17,884 bases of DNA, from NCBI GenBank assembly GCA_002422125.1, contig DITF01000072.1, positions 496 to 18,379 of the forward strand, read 5' to 3'. A program made the translations under genes and the position numbers. The stretch is from a bacterium UBP17_UBA6191 (GTDB taxonomy: Bacteria; Muiribacteriota; UBA6191). The notes below the pieces were generated by a model. The model was not told where the DNA came from. It searched no databases and was given only the letters and a program-made list of their open reading frames with translations. Position 1 is the first letter of the stretch. Each line of letters begins with the position of its first letter. Of this stretch, positions 16,584-17,884 are shown in pieces.

Positions 16584-17535
16584 TAGTGTCTCGCATAGGG
16601 TTTTCAAAAATTTTGCAACGAATAAAGGCATCAACAACCAGAATCTCTACACATAGTCTAAGCTCCTCGTCTGGCATTTTCGTATAGTTAGAGCTACTCC
16701 TAATCAGATTAACAACCTTATCGATGATTTCAAAAAAGCGATCATCTGGATTTGAAGCATTTAATTGTTTGTACTCCGAGCGGATACGATTGAGAACCGA
16801 AAGGCTTTTATTCGCTCCTGCAAGGTCAAAATCCTTATAAATTTTATCAATCCGACTCTGATAAATTGCATAATCTGTTACTAAATCCCTAGCGCGATTT
16901 AGTTGATTAAACGAGATTTTTTCCTCAATTTCAAACGCTATTTTTTCCCAATCTGTTTCCTGAAGAGCTAAATCCTCTTTGGATAAAATTTTAATGACTT
17001 CAGTGAGGTTAGATTCCACTTTAGTTGGGTCTGGTTCAGGCTTGATTTCCTTTTCCAAAAATTCAAGAATCCCCTTCATCCTATCTATTCCCAACCCATT
17101 GACTTCTCTTAAAAGGCTGGGGATATCGATAATATCCTGCTTAGGCGAGAAAATTAGATTGTTCGGAATCGAATAATCTTTTCTTCGTAACTCATCACCG
17201 TCTTTAGAAATGGATATAAATTTAAAGCGGTACTCACAATATTTTGACAGGCTTTTTTTGCTAAGAGCTGAATCAATCTTTCCCTTTTTAGCCGTACTAG
17301 AAACTTGGGCAATAATTTTATTTACATCATCGACTAAATCAATGCTTTCAGCACTTTGATATATAGTGTTTAAATTCGTTAACTCCCAGCCAAAAAGCAG
17401 ATTTAAGAAGTGGGTATAAAAATTTTCCGAATGCAGATTAAGATCCAAAATATTCAATTTAACCCGTACCTCAATACGATACGCCAGCCCACTGAGCAGT
17501 CCCTCAATAGCGTTAATATAGCTTTGGCGGTTCAT
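16567..17535 (-). CDS. ABC-3C system SMEK-domain protein
   Basis: The N-terminal part (about 1-140 of 322) matches the SMEK domain: MNRQSYINAIEGLLSGLAYR, LNILDLNLHSENFYTHFLNL, then ESIDLVDDVNKIIAQVSSTA with a Lys cluster (KKGK) following. The conserved Asp66 and Gln77-Val-Ser-Ser-Thr81 on predicted strands resemble the core of restriction-endonuclease-like folds, but nuclease activity is only my inference. A helical middle (about 140-280) leads to a C-terminal ABC-3C domain ending ILVVDAFIRCKIFENP (298-313), a motif characteristic of these partner proteins. The start at 17535 has AGAAGG about eight bases upstream. It is the first gene of the three-gene set. The upstream gene ends 41 bases earlier, and I find no clear promoter in that gap, so the promoter may lie within or before the kinase-like gene. 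The protein appears complete. Confidence 0.87.
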   Translation of the reverse strand: MNRQSYINAIEGLLSGLAYRIEVRVKLNILDLNLHSENFYTHFLNLLFGWELTNLNTIYQSAESIDLVDDVNKIIAQVSSTAKKGKIDSALSKKSLSKYCEYRFKFISISKDGDELRRKDYSIPNNLIFSPKQDIIDIPSLLREVNGLGIDRMKGILEFLEKEIKPEPDPTKVESNLTEVIKILSKEDLALQETDWEKIAFEIEEKISFNQLNRARDLVTDYAIYQSRIDKIYKDFDLAGANKSLSVLNRIRSEYKQLNASNPDDRFFEIIDKVVNLIRSSSNYTKMPDEELRLCVEILVVDAFIRCKIFENPMRDTNVDSR

Positions 17536-17576
17536 CCATATCCCTTCTCACTTTTCCGCATACCCAACATATCAGC

Positions 17577-17884
17577 TTACACCGAATTTTGCAGACTCTT
17601 CAAAAAATTTTTGACCTCTGAATCGCTGTTTAGTTCTACAACTTTGGAGCGGCAGTCGTGTTTGATAATCGCCTCTTCAATCTGTGGATTTATCTTTCTT
17701 TTGAAGGTCCAGATGTATTTGTAGAAGTCCAAATCCATTTTCTCATGGCAGCCGAGGGCCATATCGGGCCGTGAAGACTTGCGACTGTATTTAAAAACCC
17801 TCGTAATGGCTCGCCAAAGGCAAAGAATGGTCGGTAGGTTTAAAAAAATTATTTTATCGGCAACGGGAAACCGTAGATTAAAGG
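17577..17884 (-). CDS. P-loop kinase-like protein of the DNA topology modulation (FlaR)/adenylate-kinase-like family, 5' end outside the window
   Basis: I extended the frame to the window edge; about 101 C-terminal residues are visible. It contains DKIIFLNLPTILCLWRAITR, then RVFKYSRKSRPDM-like text (actual KYSRKSSRPDMALGCHEKMD) and LDFYKYIWTFKRK, with a C-terminal EVKNFLKSL. These match the pattern D-xxIFLDxPxxxCLWRxxxR, RPDMxxGCPEK, LxFxxWIW found in small nucleoside-kinase-like proteins annotated as topology modulation proteins or FlaR. The P-loop itself would lie outside the window. The true biochemical role of this family is unclear and the topology name is historical. It is co-directional with the ABC-3C genes and 41 bases upstream of them. 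It could be co-transcribed, but the family is widespread and not a known ABC-3C component. Confidence 0.75.
   Translation of the reverse strand, partial: FNLRFPVADKIIFLNLPTILCLWRAITRVFKYSRKSSRPDMALGCHEKMDLDFYKYIWTFKRKINPQIEEAIIKHDCRSKVVELNSDSEVKNFLKSLQNSV

Noticed and set aside
16584..16637. Longer start for the ABC-3C middle component
   Set aside because: The extra 18 residues lie inside the SMEK gene and do not fit the family start M-L-I-P-D.
17600..17614. A/T palindrome TCAAAAAATTTTTGA near the end of the kinase-like gene
   Set aside because: It lies within coding sequence for KNFLK and is expected by chance in an A+T-rich stretch; it lacks the G+C stem of a terminator.
1..17884. tRNA, rRNA, CRISPR arrays and insertion sequences
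   Set aside because: I saw no cloverleaf-like sequences, spaced identical repeats, transposase motifs or terminal inverted repeats; almost all the sequence is accounted for by protein genes.

Overview
The window looks like chromosome of a Gram-negative (diderm) bacterium of moderate G+C, from a lineage I cannot name. The diderm assignment rests on two genes for Kdo synthesis (kdsD, kdsA) and a long protein that reads as an outer-membrane beta-barrel. Large HEAT and TPR proteins and a clostripain-like protease are compatible with several deep-branching or candidate phyla, but nothing fixes the taxonomy. Coding density is very high: no gene-free stretch exceeds 150 bases. Genes are almost all on the minus strand, so they read from high to low coordinates.

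Block A (1-6621, minus strand) runs TPR protein, NFACT/RqcH-like protein, phosphatidylserine synthase (pssA), a possible 41-residue membrane peptide, CTP synthase (pyrG), Kdo-8-phosphate synthase (kdsA), then arabinose-5-phosphate isomerase (kdsD, cut by the window edge). Most junctions are overlaps or gaps of a few bases. The logic is membrane and envelope precursor supply: PyrG makes the CTP needed for CDP-diacylglycerol (the PssA substrate) and for CMP-Kdo, while KdsD and KdsA make the Kdo precursor.

Block B (6622-7931) is a 116-base divergent promoter region and one plus-strand gene, a secreted family C11 (clostripain-like) cysteine protease.

Block C (7976-14489, minus strand) is a tight three-gene run: XerC/XerD-type tyrosine recombinase, a 933-residue predicted outer-membrane barrel protein, and a 939-residue HEAT-repeat protein ending in TPRs.

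Block D (14638-17535, minus strand) is the accessory element and the most interesting part: a complete three-gene ABC-3C (ABC three-component) predicted conflict system. It comprises a SMEK-domain protein, a small middle component and a DUF2326-type ABC ATPase, whose reading frames overlap. It looks more A+T rich than its neighbours. A minus-strand P-loop kinase-like gene (FlaR/topology-modulation family), cut by the window edge, lies 41 bases upstream.

The ABC-3C class has been defined computationally. I know of no settled mechanism for it, so this locus is a good candidate for an uncharacterised immunity system rather than a wholly new class.
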